Positions 25,441-64,000 of a stretch of DNA of 64,000 bases are shown here, in pieces. A program made the position numbers and the translations under genes. Within the stretch, counting starts at the first letter, position 1. Each line of letters begins with the position of its first letter. The notes under the pieces were generated by a model. That model did no database searches. It was given only the letters and a program-made list of their open reading frames with translations, and was not told where the DNA came from. The DNA is from Glandiceps talaboti (Eukaryota; Hemichordata; Enteropneusta; Spengelidae), in NCBI RefSeq assembly GCF_964340395.1, contig NC_135562.1, forward strand, positions 4,152,134 to 4,216,133, in the 5' to 3' direction.

Positions 25441-26575
25441 ACTCTTCTCTATGATCCGACTGCGGCGTTCAATTCTACTCTCAACATTCACCTTTCAATA
25501 GCGCCAATGATCAAACCACGATCCCTATATAGAATTAGGTACATGATATTACACCATAAGCTCATTTGTTTACCATATTCTATATTAATCATTGTCATTA
25601 CTGCAATCGTCTTCATTTCCTTTAAAAGCAGGAAGCAGTTTATGTTCCCTACTCAAAACAATCCCCATACCATTGTAAATGCGTTGATGTTTTACGACTA
25701 GTGTTATCTTTTGTAGATATCTCATTCATGTAACGTTAACGTTGTTGTCAAGGGATGACACGTATGATTCCTCCATAAAGTCACAAATTAACACAGTACT
25801 GATAAAATATTTATATCTAAGGTTCGGTTCAAACTGATGGGAACTGATAAACGCTCTTTTTTATGTCTCGCATACGTTTTATCAAATTATTGAGTTTCTC
25901 TGACATTTGGCAATTCTCTTGGTTTCTTTAGAATGAGCGTCTGATTATTAAATTATTTACATTGGTTCATAACTCGTGCGCAGCTCAAATGATCGTTGAT
26001 AGACGCAAATGGACATTTATACGACCCTGATTACAACACATTTCTCTCCGTACAGTTTTAAATTTTCATGAATTTTTATTTTGAACGTTTAGTGTGCATC
26101 TCATGAATCCCAATTAAACTCAGTGTGTGTTTACGTTGCTAAAGGAAGTATGATTCTAAGTCGTTCATAATCCCACAAATGTAAGCGAAGATGTCTTCTC
26201 AGATCTCATGCATGTTAACAATTTCACTCGTCGTCGCGTCGTGATGCCCAGTAAAGGGCCAGTTTAACTTTTATTTCGACAAGCCACGCAACACGCTCGA
26301 CGTTGACATGTCGACCAACGTGAATTCATGTGTTTTCTATTCGTACAAATTCTGAATTCAGTCACACCAGTTGTTACCTCTTTCGCTGTTGTGGACCATG
26401 GGTGTATTACTATTAGCGAGGGACATGTTGTATGGTTTTTCTCTACTCCCGTTTGCCCCTGACATTAAACGTCTCTTCTCAAATAATGGTAGTTTGTCGA
26501 CATAGTACAGCCATGGTTCTACTTCCATGGTACAGCAAATAGCCTACACGGCGGAGAACCACCGCCGGTTTCAGT
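25441..26575. other. Gene-free stretch
   Basis: Nothing recognised. Confidence 0.4.
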
Positions 26576-26767
26576 ATGAGTAAACGGCAAATAACTAATT
26601 TCTTTTCTCCGGCTAGTAAGCCAGGTAGGAGTGATGGAAATGGTGAACAACCCGCTAATGAAAAAAATAATATCGCAACGAGACCGCAGGCAAATTCTGC
26701 CTTCCGAAATACTTTCCACGCAAGGCCTTTCGTTGTTATGGCGGCAAATTTGCACTTCCGTATGTGA
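26576..26767 (+). CDS. Small open frame with a transposase-like N-terminus
   Basis: ATG at 26576 opens MSKRQITNFFSPASKPG, and the frame runs 63 codons to TGA. Short basic-hydrophobic N-termini of the form KRxxIxxFF are familiar from domesticated hAT/ZMYM-type proteins and from PCNA-binding motifs. A donor-like CAG|GTAGGA sits after codon 16. The second half looks non-coding. It may be a first exon or a relic. Confidence 0.25.
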   Translation: MSKRQITNFFSPASKPGRSDGNGEQPANEKNNIATRPQANSAFRNTFHARPFVVMAANLHFRM

Positions 26768-26946
26768 TCTGTGCACTGTGTGCATGTCTGTAGTACTGTA
26801 CATGTAACAATATCAGTATTTATCAAATCTCGTATCGTCTTTACTTTAATTTATTTGAACTGAACAATCTTCAGAGGAATAAGTGTGGCGTAGACATTCA
26901 CTGGTAAAAAAGTCAAAAATGATTCACGCAATAGTCAACTTCCAAA

Positions 26947-26974
26947 CACTTACGGCACTCTGGTGCCGTAAGTG
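26947..26974. repeat. Perfect 12-bp inverted repeat with 4-nt loop
   Basis: CACTTACGGCAC, TCTG, then GTGCCGTAAGTG. Confidence 0.85.
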
Positions 26975-28346
26975 GTGAAATGACCCAATATATGTTATCA
27001 ATTTCACATCGCACATCAGTCGTCTGCTATGAAATATTTCAGTAAACCAAACGAAAAAAAAATCCTACCGAACACTAATTGTACGTAATTACGTGATGTT
27101 GAGAACTAGCTGCATTTATTTGCAGATTAATTACGTGACACCATCTGACTTGCACATGTAAAACGGGACGGGTTCCCCCAGTCACCCCATTACTTTTCCG
27201 AGTACATTCACATTCAGTCTCAGTAAAAAACTTCAAGATGGAAATATCGTAAAATTAAAACCCGAGGACAAGTACCTAAAACGTAGACATCAATAGCAAC
27301 TTTTACACAAACCATATATTCACAGATACATGTACCTCCAATGCTCACAGCGTTTGAACTTATATGGCTGTGATGCTCATATGTCGGCCAAAATGTACCG
27401 TTAAAACTTATAATCGGGAGTTAATACAAAGGAAATCCACAAAATCTGAAGAGAATATTTACGCAAATTACTGTGCTATCTCGGCAACAACTTCTTTGAT
27501 AGCAGTTTCCGTAAATACGGTGGCGAAGACATCGTGTGCTAAACATAAGGTATCTTTTCAGATCGTAACGAAAACGTATCTCACACGTGTTAAATTTTGG
27601 GCAATATGTGGTGGTTGAATAGCAAATTAACGAGTCTTGTTCTCCTAATAATATTTCGCGTAAGTTTGGCTCTGCAATTCGACAGGAAAACCTAAAAGTA
27701 GCAACATTTTGAAACGGCGTTTTCACTGTGACCTCGGCCATTTGCGTTACCGTTGGAGAAATTGTAGCGATTGCTTCCAGTCAAACATCGGAACGGAAAA
27801 AGGTACAAAAACAGAGGAAAGAACCCCAAAATCACAGTACACGCTACAGTTATTGCAGTTAGTATAAGACATAGTTTGAGTGAACCACATAAACGTTACA
27901 TGGGAGGATGATTCATTGAAGGGATGATGTGGTGTGGTACATCAATAATAATAACAATATTTATGATTCGTTGCCGACTTCAATGTTTTTTTTAATACAT
28001 TGGTGGTTCTGAATAAAGATTAGCAAGCTTACCAAAGTGTGATAGTAAAGATGAGTATATAAATACAAACGTGTTTATGCCAACTTATAACCAGTACATG
28101 AAATGGTTTCTTCCGGACAAAGTTTTATGACTTCACCCATGGTGCTACACACCACTATCCTAATAAACAAGAAAGGCCTAAGTACGCGGCGACATCAGTT
28201 TACAATACATGTATGAACATGTGGCTCGGTAATTGTCGATCGAACTCTCAATATTGCGCACTAATTAGCTGGCAACATGGTAATTTGCTGACCGGGGAAA
28301 TTAGTGCGATGACTGCAATACACCGATTGAGGGCGCTTACACCGGC
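26975..28346. other. Gene-free stretch
   Basis: A minus-strand frame begins ATGGCCGAGGTCACAG at 27741 in a good initiation context but has no convincing donor or family match, so it is not called. Confidence 0.35.
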
Positions 28347-28347
28347 G

Positions 28348-28541
28348 TAAAGCGTTCACACCTACAACTGAGTACAAGCTAATCCTTTCCTCCGGAGGAT
28401 CTCCGGAGCTGAATCAACCAAAACCTCCGCAGTAAAATAATCCACAGATTCTCCGGAGTCGACCATTCACACACGCAAATTACCTCTGGAGTTAATTTAA
28501 GTCACTGATTCTCCGGAGGATAGGTCCTAGTGTGAACGGAG
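28348..28541. mobile_element. MITE-like element with CTCCGGAG motifs
   Basis: GCGTTCACACCTAC on the left and TCCTAGTGTGAACGG on the right are imperfect inverted ends. The interior holds repeated CTCCGGAG palindromes near 28392, 28401, 28451 and 28511. No target duplication could be fixed. Confidence 0.5.
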
Positions 28542-28924
28542 TATTAACTGCAGCTGGAATACTTAGTTTGTCAGGCTTCAACTCATACCATCATTATGTG
28601 GTATGGTATATTGACAGTCTCTGAAGATATAATTGCAATTACAGTGAAATCACGTGTCCTTCTTTTTAAGGAGAAACCAATGAGGTACACCAAGGCGAAA
28701 TGTAGATACCTGCTATACAAACCTGAATTACAATATCCATATACCCGTTTCTTTAACCATAGCATTCAACTTTTCTCGTTATAAATCTATGATATACATG
28801 TACATGGAAAGAAAAATGATTGAAATCAATCGTACTAAGAAAAAACAACTTTGTAATATGGACAATGACATTTAAAGTTCATTAGCTGACCAGTACGCAT
28901 GTCCAGACGAGCAGCTAACAAACA

Positions 28925-28963
28925 TGACGTCACGTCACATCACGTCACGTAACGTCACGTCAC
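28925..28963. promoter_or_regulatory. Tandem CRE-like ACGTCAC motifs
   Basis: TGACGTCA is followed by overlapping CACGTCAC, ATCACGTCACG and AACGTCACG units within about 40 bp. TGACGTCA is the known CREB/ATF site. It may be a simple (CGTCA)n repeat. Confidence 0.4.
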
Positions 28964-29188
28964 AATCACTATGTATGTTGTCACCCGTCGCAAGTCCCGA
29001 CCACTACACCAGCTTATTTGTATTATGCCATAGTTCTGTTATAGGTAAAGTCTCTCGTAACTCATGTATTACAAATTCCTGCTCGGAAACAAATTTTTGT
29101 TTGAGTGTCTCTAATTACGAGGTAGCTTTTTGTCAGTAGTAGGGGCCGTGATGTGACTGTGTCATTTAGAAGACTGTTGTGCTTAAGG

Positions 29189-29292
<104 letters not shown>

Positions 29293-29985
29293 ATGGTAAA
29301 TGTACTTCCTCATTCGCCATTATCTCTGAAGATATTATCATTCTAACATGAGCATGATTGTTCGACTATCTTTTCATATCTGTTTCTAATTTCTGGTTTC
29401 CTTCATTACTTCTTTGTAACATTACACAGACCAGCTGCAACATCATATAAACGGATATGAGACAATTTTATATATCCCAGTATAGAATATTTTCTTTACA
29501 TGTATGTCCCGGATACGCGAGATTCATTGTGAGAGTAAAACAAAAAACTTTGATGTCATTGATTATACCATTCTAACTACTCTTCTTTACTCGATAAATG
29601 AGACCAAAGTGCTTTATGAGTAGATTTGTGCCACAGCGTACGTCATATGCTACATTCCGGTTCGCATTAATTAAAAAAATATGAAAGTTTCTTTATTGTT
29701 ATGACTCACTAGATAATAGTGTTGCCAAATCATCATAGTAGAGTTCTTTGAAATGCTCTTTCTCTTCTTATTTTCTAGTTTTAACATGCTGCCATCGTTT
29801 GCCATTTGACCACGCGTTCTTCGCTTTTATATCATGACTGTGGACTTAGTAAATTTATGAATGGGTTTTACTTCAATAAATTTGTTCAATTTTATTGCAG
29901 TTAAGGAGTATTCAAAAAATTGTTTCTTTTCATATCATATAATTGACTCCAAATATAGTTCATTTTTTTAAGTAGGGCCCTCGAA

Positions 29986-30230
29986 CAATCTGATTAAAAT
30001 CCGATGTAGATGTCGGCTAATCGTTCATTGTTATTTTACCTTCGTTATTTTGCCTGAATTGACCTTCTTTGTACATGTTTACATTTTTAGCCTGATCAAC
30101 TCCTCTCGTAGAGGAGGCGATCAGGCTAAAAACGTAAACATGTACTACGAAGGTCAATTCAAGCCAAATAACGAAGGTAAGATAGCAATGCATGACTAGC
30201 CAACATCAACATCGGATTTTAATCAGATTG
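29986..30230. mobile_element. Palindromic DNA transposon with 10-bp target-site duplication
   Basis: The 245-bp element starts CAATCTGATTAAAATCCGATG and ends with its complement CATCGGATTTTAATCAGATTG, less a few arm mismatches. It is an inverted repeat through to a centre near 30108 (CTCCTCTCG/TAGAGGAGG). The identical 10-mer GGCCCTCGAA flanks it at 29976-29985 and 30231-30240. There is no coding capacity. A 9-11 bp duplication is characteristic of Mutator-like (MULE) elements, so a non-autonomous foldback MULE is the best guess. Confidence 0.88.
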
Positions 30231-30240
30231 GGCCCTCGAA

Positions 30241-30968
30241 ATGGTCATTTAACTTTGTATCTTTTTCACTTCCTAAATTATAACCTCGTCTTTCTTTTAT
30301 ATGTACTCCATATATTCAGTGTAATATATCATTTCATGTTTAATTTATGTCTCACTTAGTAGTGAACGTTTCCAAATACTGTGAACATACAAGAGATGAA
30401 AACCTGGCTATTATTTTGAATACCTTGTACGAATAACAATTCTGTTTTTTTTCATCAATTGTAGGTCTCAAGATATTATACGGACAATAATTCTTGTGAC
30501 AATACAGAGAAAATATAGACAAGAGAAACTTCACCAAGTGTTCGTAGTGGTGCTTGATTGAATGGGACAACCAAGTCAGGATATGTATATAGAAAGATAT
30601 CAAGACATTTTGTGACTGTTGAATCCATCGTGGACTTAATTGACAATATCCTAAGAAGATAAGGGAAGTTTCACAACGCACTGTCTCCAAATAGAGCTCG
30701 GACACTAATATGAATATGGAACAATATCTGTTCCACACTGCACAATAGTGTATTCAACCATTAAGAATGTTTCATAACTTTATTTGGAAAATACAACTTA
30801 CTGGATAGCTTTGCATTCACTATTCGTCTATCTGAGTTTTGAAGACTTTGTGTGAGCATTTCGATCCTCAAAGGACTATATTTGGATAAAGGTAACTTCC
30901 AAGGCATTAACAAGTTCGTTCGAATTTCAAGACAAAAGGGATATTTGACAAGGATAATTTCTACAATC
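30241..30968. other. Upstream region of the folate-receptor-like gene
   Basis: No exon is recognised. The reading frame of the gene is open back to 30852 but lacks a signal peptide when read from there. Confidence 0.4.
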
Positions 30969-31586
30969 ATGACGTCACAAGTGTATCATAAATGGATCTG
31001 TGTTATACAATGTGTACTGGTATTGGTTACAGATACTTCTTGTCAGCCAAATGATCACGTCCACGTTATTCTTGCAGACTTAGCTTACTGTCCGTACTTT
31101 GATAACCGTTTACCAGAAAGTCGCGATGATCTGGTGAACTGTTCCTGGTATAGTGATTATTCATGCTGTACCCAAAATGAGATTGACGTTCTATTTGATA
31201 TCACAGCGCCCTCAGACCCCGACGGCGAATGCAGGACTTGGTTAAACTACTTGATGTGTTGGGTATGTTCTCCACGACAACACTTGTTTTTCAACCACTA
31301 CACACTAGCTGTATGTGAAGACTTCTGTCATAATATGTTTAACGCCTGTAAAAACGCATTACTAGATGAGGTACCGATAGGTCAACTAAATACCAACGGA
31401 ATAGATTTCTGTCGAGACAGAAAATTTGAAGTTCTTCCTTCGGATTCTGGTAACTGTTTCACCTTCGACCCTGCCCTAGAAATGAACACCGCTGGTGTAC
31501 AGTGTAACTCACAAATACAATATGTATTATTATTTTCCAGTTTAATAGTTGTCAAGATTTATATATATTGGTTTGACTTCGAATAA
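30969..31586 (+). CDS. Secreted folate-receptor-family cysteine-rich protein
   Basis: A single open exon of 205 residues. The start at 30969 is chosen over the upstream in-frame ATG (30852) because it gives a typical signal peptide (hydrophobic residues 9-21, cleavage near TSC-QPN). The mature part has Cys at 41, 58, 66, 67, 88, 97, 100, 116, 120, 127, 148, 163 and 179, with the family hallmarks NCSWYSDYSCC, CWVCSPRQHLFF and VCEDFCHNMFNAC. This pattern is that of the folate_rec domain shared by folate receptors, riboflavin-binding protein, retbindin and the N-terminal region of Hedgehog-interacting protein. N57-C-S is a potential glycosylation site. Residues 184-202 are hydrophobic and could serve as a GPI-anchor signal or membrane anchor, although the tail ends in charged FDFE. 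The ligand cannot be inferred. No intron is needed. A possible AATAAA lies at 31986, beyond a microsatellite. Confidence 0.82.
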   Translation: MTSQVYHKWICVIQCVLVLVTDTSCQPNDHVHVILADLAYCPYFDNRLPESRDDLVNCSWYSDYSCCTQNEIDVLFDITAPSDPDGECRTWLNYLMCWVCSPRQHLFFNHYTLAVCEDFCHNMFNACKNALLDEVPIGQLNTNGIDFCRDRKFEVLPSDSGNCFTFDPALEMNTAGVQCNSQIQYVLLFSSLIVVKIYIYWFDFE

Positions 31587-31721
31587 TACTACATTTACAA
31601 TCATCATAAATTGAGCCATATTTTATTAATTATTATCGCATACATTGATATTATTATCACAAGCAATAATTCCATACACTTTCCAACACAACAAGGAAGC
31701 GGTATTGCTGAGAGAGTGAGA

Positions 31722-31798
31722 TACATACATACATACATACATACATACATACATACATACATACATACATACATACATACATACATACATACACACAC

Positions 31799-31847
<49 letters not shown>

Positions 31848-31853
31848 GACAGA
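31722..31853. repeat. Compound (CATA)n-(CA)n-(GACA)n microsatellite
   Basis: About 17 CATA units, a short CACA bridge, then about 13 CAGA units. It lies in the 3' flank of the folate-receptor-like gene and overlapping frames are artefacts. Confidence 0.97.
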
Positions 31854-31992
31854 CGGGGTTACACGTTCAAATAATATAAATGTTTTCAATGTATACACAG
31901 TCGTCAGAAGCAAGTTAAAATATTTCTATACATCTCACATTGTAATGATTATATGTAATGTGATAGGATTTTCTTTTACCTTTTAAATAAAG

Positions 31993-32069
31993 TGTCCAAC
32001 AAAATCAACATGCGAGCTGGATTGACGTATGTACAGTCACTTAATGACATGTTCATCAACCATTTACAG
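31993..32069 (+). CDS. Candidate exon with a strong donor
   Basis: A pyrimidine-rich TTTTCTTTTACC...AAAG acceptor-like site precedes an open segment that includes NMRAGLTYVQSLNDMFINHLQ and ends CAG|GTAAGTG. It could be a first exon starting at the ATG near 32010 or an internal exon. No partner exon or family was recognised. Confidence 0.3.
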
Positions 32070-32237
32070 GTAAGTGAGAAAGTCAGAGAAACTGAAATTC
32101 CAAAAAAGCTGCAAACCTTCACTGAGAGTATAGTTTACCATGGCTATCACGGGAGCAGCATCGCACATGGTAATTCTATAAGTTGGTAAACTTATAGTAT
32201 TATTGAAAACTCTACATGTTTGGGTTCAATGTCAAAT

Positions 32238-32325
32238 TGTGTTTGTTTGTTTGTTTGTTTGTTTGTTTGTTTGTTTGTTTGTGTGTGTGCATGTGTGTGT
32301 GTGTTTGTTTGTTTGTACATGACCA
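32238..32325. repeat. (GTTT)n / (GT)n microsatellite
   Basis: About eleven GTTT units followed by GTGTGTG and further GTTT units. Confidence 0.95.
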
Positions 32326-33137
32326 AGACAACTTTCCGTAATACAAAATAAAGTAAGTTTTATAACTTCCTTATTTCCTTGTTGTGAAGGTATATAAACA
32401 TTCTACATCCATAGTGAAATAGTAACAAGCATTATTAATAAATGTTGATTAACAAAGATCACATTAAATTAAATCGTTATAGATATATGCTGACATGCGC
32501 CCTCAAGAGTTCCAATCTTCATTTATTTTCATGGCAGGTGGCGAGTGGTATTCAGTGATTGTCATATTGAGGGTTCGCTACGGAATTATGACGTAATTGT
32601 ACGATATTTTGGGGTTAGTGCTTCAACAACCTACCACACAACGCAATTTATTTAGGAAATTAATTGTGGTTCAGATTTATTCTTACTTGCCTTAGGAATT
32701 CAATTCACTGCTGTCCACTCCCCATATGCGTTTGTAACCGATTGCACAGACGATATACTAACAGTATTAAATTTACTTCGTGTGGCCACTTCTGAGTAAC
32801 CCTGGTGCTCAAATTTGATTTATGACTGCGGTCTGCGGCCATTTAGGATTGATACATGATTACCGTAATATATGGCTTGATATACAGACCACTAGTATTC
32901 TTATAGTGGTCTGACCTTGATATGAGACCATTTACTGCTCTTTTCGCTAAAGGTTAGTTTACGTAGCAAACAGTAGACATCGTAAATCACGTCAACGTGT
33001 TTAGTGACGGCCCTTGTTCCCCTACAATGTATTGCAAGAATCGACTGAAGCGAAATAAGCTGACGTCATCTATATTAGAGTAGAACTTACTGACAGATAT
33101 ATCACTCGTTAAACTTCATTTCAGTTTGGCTAACCGA
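32326..33137. other. Gene-free stretch with one perfect hairpin
   Basis: CAGACCACTA at 32885-32894 and TAGTGGTCTG at 32904-32913 form a 10-bp stem. Nothing else is supported. Confidence 0.5.
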
Positions 33138-33286
33138 CCAAATGTTCTACTCTCCGCGTCTATACGTTATCAGTTTACAGACACTGACCAAATGTTTTAC
33201 TCTTCACACCTATATGTTATCAGTTAACACACATCGTCCAAATGTTCTACTCTTCACATCTATATGTTATCAGTTTACAGACATGG
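33138..33286. repeat. Three tandem copies of a 50-bp unit
   Basis: CCAAATGTT(C/T)TACTCT recurs at 33138, 33188 and 33238 followed by a shared TATATGTTATCAGTT block. The period is exactly 50 bp with a few substitutions. Confidence 0.9.
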
Positions 33287-33896
33287 TACTTTTCCTCCAA
33301 TTCATGCAATGATACATCAGACACTAGTCACTACATTCCAAAATGAATATCTGCAAAAATATATGCTAGGCTGATCAACTGATCAACCAAAGAATGGCTG
33401 GTGGAAACATACTTTAGTACCAATATAAATATTTACATGGTTGTGTGACACGATAATGCATGACGCCCTCATGCGTTCTGGCGATATTTACAGCATTTTC
33501 GTGCATTATCAGTGTAGTCAGAATAATAGCTCTCTTTATGTAATGGTTTGGGATCATATTGCAATATCATGGCTCCAAGTTACAAGCATATCTGAATCAT
33601 ACACACTTTCAATTAAATTAAATTACACACCATGAATGCATTGCTGTACTATCTCTTTATTTCAACAATCAATATATTCACCAAGATTACAGGAAAAACC
33701 AACAACAGTGAATGAACAGGGTAACATAATGATGTTAGAATAACTAAATATCATCAATTAAAAACCTATATTTCAGAATGCAGTAGGCACTTCTACAGAG
33801 TTACATATTGGTCGCAATCTTACATAACAGTTATCAATATACAATTCAGTCGAAAAAAGTAATGAATATTTCAATAATAGCGCCAATGGCTGATCC

Positions 33897-34600
33897 ATGC
33901 TTGGTGTAGGTATGTATTTGTTGAATGATTATCCAGTTGCTCGTCCAGCCCTGTTGTTATCTTTTCATACACGTGATTATTTGAATGTTGCTATTGGCGT
34001 GGTCTTGTTGATGATCATATGTTCTTCATTTGTCTATGAATCCACGTTATCTTTGCGATATACACAATTATTTGGCTGTTACTAGGCATATCGGCATACA
34101 TTTTCTGAATGTTTAATCACGTGCCTATCAGATAATGTTATTTTAGCAAATTTATTGACATTTGGTTGTTGCTATGGGCGTGGTCACAGCTAGGGCGAAA
34201 TGTGTCGAAACATTTAAACAACATTTGTAGAATAACATGTCTAGAGACGTCTCACCAAACTTCAGCCCCGTGGACCAAGTACTTTTCTAGATATAAGTTT
34301 TTGACCAAAATTCATATTTTTACACCTAATTTGCATGTCATTGATAACATCATTACATGCTAAATAGTTCTTCATTTACACATATCAAAATGTATCCCCA
34401 TTTAAATTTCAGCTCAATCTGCTCAGTTTGGAATTACGGGGTTTTGATAAAAAAGACACATGTTTAGACCTAATTTGCATATTACCCATGAGCTACTAAT
34501 GTCATTAACACATCGTAATCTACAGACCTCTAGAAACGTTCCCAACAAACAAGTTTCAGACCAATCTACCAAGTACTTAAGCTGCGTAAAACAATTGGTT
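33897..34600. repeat. Diverged dispersed repeat with internal duplication
   Basis: ACCTAATTTGCAT occurs at 34324 and 34468 (144 bp apart) in similar surroundings. Two ACCAAGTACTT blocks (about 34274 and 34569) and two GTTGCTATKGGCGTGGTC blocks (about 33980 and 34165) also recur. This looks like old copies of a repeat family; the type is unknown. Confidence 0.5.
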
Positions 34601-35309
34601 ACATAACAACCCTTTTATGCTGGCACTACAAAAAGATATTGTGAACTGAGTATATGCAAAAACTAAGACAATAGTAGAAATAAAGAGCCCCTGCATATAA
34701 ATGAGACGTTTTGATAATCAAGATATCCTATTCTTATCTTCATACATTACACTAAATGACACTTTGAATATATAATTGCTGTACTTTCTACTGTATACAG
34801 CTATCAAAATATGAATCCCAGAATTGTTTACAAAATATTTGTACATCAAGTTTAAAAACAACTTAAATCAGTTAGTATTGACATCAATAGGATTTATTTA
34901 TTTAGGAACATCAATGATGTATAAAGGGTAAAATGTTGTTTCTTGTATCATCATTTGTCGAACTGTAGTATTATATTTCAACTTTGTCATTCGATACACT
35001 ACATTGCATCGTACATGTTATGATATACGTTGTCCAATTTGTACTCACAAAAATAAACTATATATATGGAGGGAGAAGTTCTTCATGATGTCATATTTGT
35101 AAGCAGGTGAAAGCATGGATTTGGTCCGGAAATTATGAATGTGATCACATATTCATTTAAATGAGTAAATGATTTATAAAACTGTATTATCTCCACTTGG
35201 CTACTGTATTACATAATTTCTCTCTTCTCCATTGATTTCCTAATACTAGATCTTTTAAGTAATAGGGTTTCTTCTTCGGTATGATGTGATATCTTCACTT
35301 CGGCCAATC
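34601..35309. other. 3' flank of the minus-strand ankyrin gene
   Basis: No other gene is seen. A TTTATT on the plus strand near 34893 reads AATAAA on the minus strand and could be the poly(A) signal, about 415 nt past the stop. Confidence 0.4.

Positions 35310-64000
<28,691 letters not shown>

Noticed and set aside
25001-25501. 166-codon Leu/Ser frame and the opposite Arg/Glu frame
   Set aside because: Translation of a pyrimidine minisatellite.
27421-27741. Minus-strand 106-codon frame starting MAEVTVKTPF
   Set aside because: Reasonable start context but no donor, no family match, and composition becomes non-coding.
28919-29139. Plus-strand 71-codon frame over the CRE-like repeat
   Set aside because: No exon borders; the opening codons are the short ACGTCAC repeat.

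Overview
The window looks like AT-rich nuclear DNA from an invertebrate animal. The evidence is spliced exons with GT/AG borders, long introns, many long micro- and minisatellites, foldback transposons, a LINE remnant, and no bacterial-style gene packing. I cannot name the species; a marine deuterostome or lophotrochozoan is a guess.

Layout. At 0.36-1.2 kb are the last two exons of an unrecognised plus-strand gene that enters from the left. From 1.2 to 30 kb the DNA is gene-poor: one clear isolated exon (17576-17688, CUB-like), a few weak open segments, foldback elements (1.5, 1.9-2.2, 21.4-21.8, 28.35-28.54 kb) and many simple-sequence tracts. At 29986-30230 sits a near-perfect palindromic transposon with a 10-bp target-site duplication. 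At 30969-31586 is an apparently intronless gene for a secreted cysteine-rich folate-receptor-family protein. At 31.7-35.3 kb there are satellites and diverged repeats.

The dominant feature is one minus-strand gene occupying 35310 to beyond 64000. Its 3' end is in the window: a stop at 35310-35312 and two short C-terminal exons. Upstream of these are 35 exons of exactly 99 nt. Each encodes exactly one 33-residue ankyrin repeat, is phase 0 at both ends, and has AG/GT borders. Exons lie about 0.6-0.93 kb apart, or farther in the older 35-41.5 kb part. Two exon classes recur: class A usually opens D-N-W and has a CTATTGAAAG-type acceptor; class B opens D-N-R or D-N-M, carries QKGAN, and has a TTATAACAG acceptor. 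The long intron between a B exon and the A exon at higher coordinate holds a decayed third ankyrin exon, and all full-length relic copies share the same small deletions and stop. The array has grown by repeated unequal duplication: 4297-bp, 4974-bp, 1571-bp and 1601-bp offsets are visible.

The most interesting observation is that between near-identical duplicated units the differences I can find sit almost entirely inside the 99-nt coding exons, often non-synonymous, while hundreds of bases of flanking intron are identical. Many of the variable codons fall at positions equivalent to the target-contact surface of ankyrin repeats. This looks like a repeat receptor or scaffold diversified by exon-confined conversion and/or selection, with frame-neutral exon skipping as a further possible source of variation. 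Assembly artefact must be excluded for the longest identical blocks.
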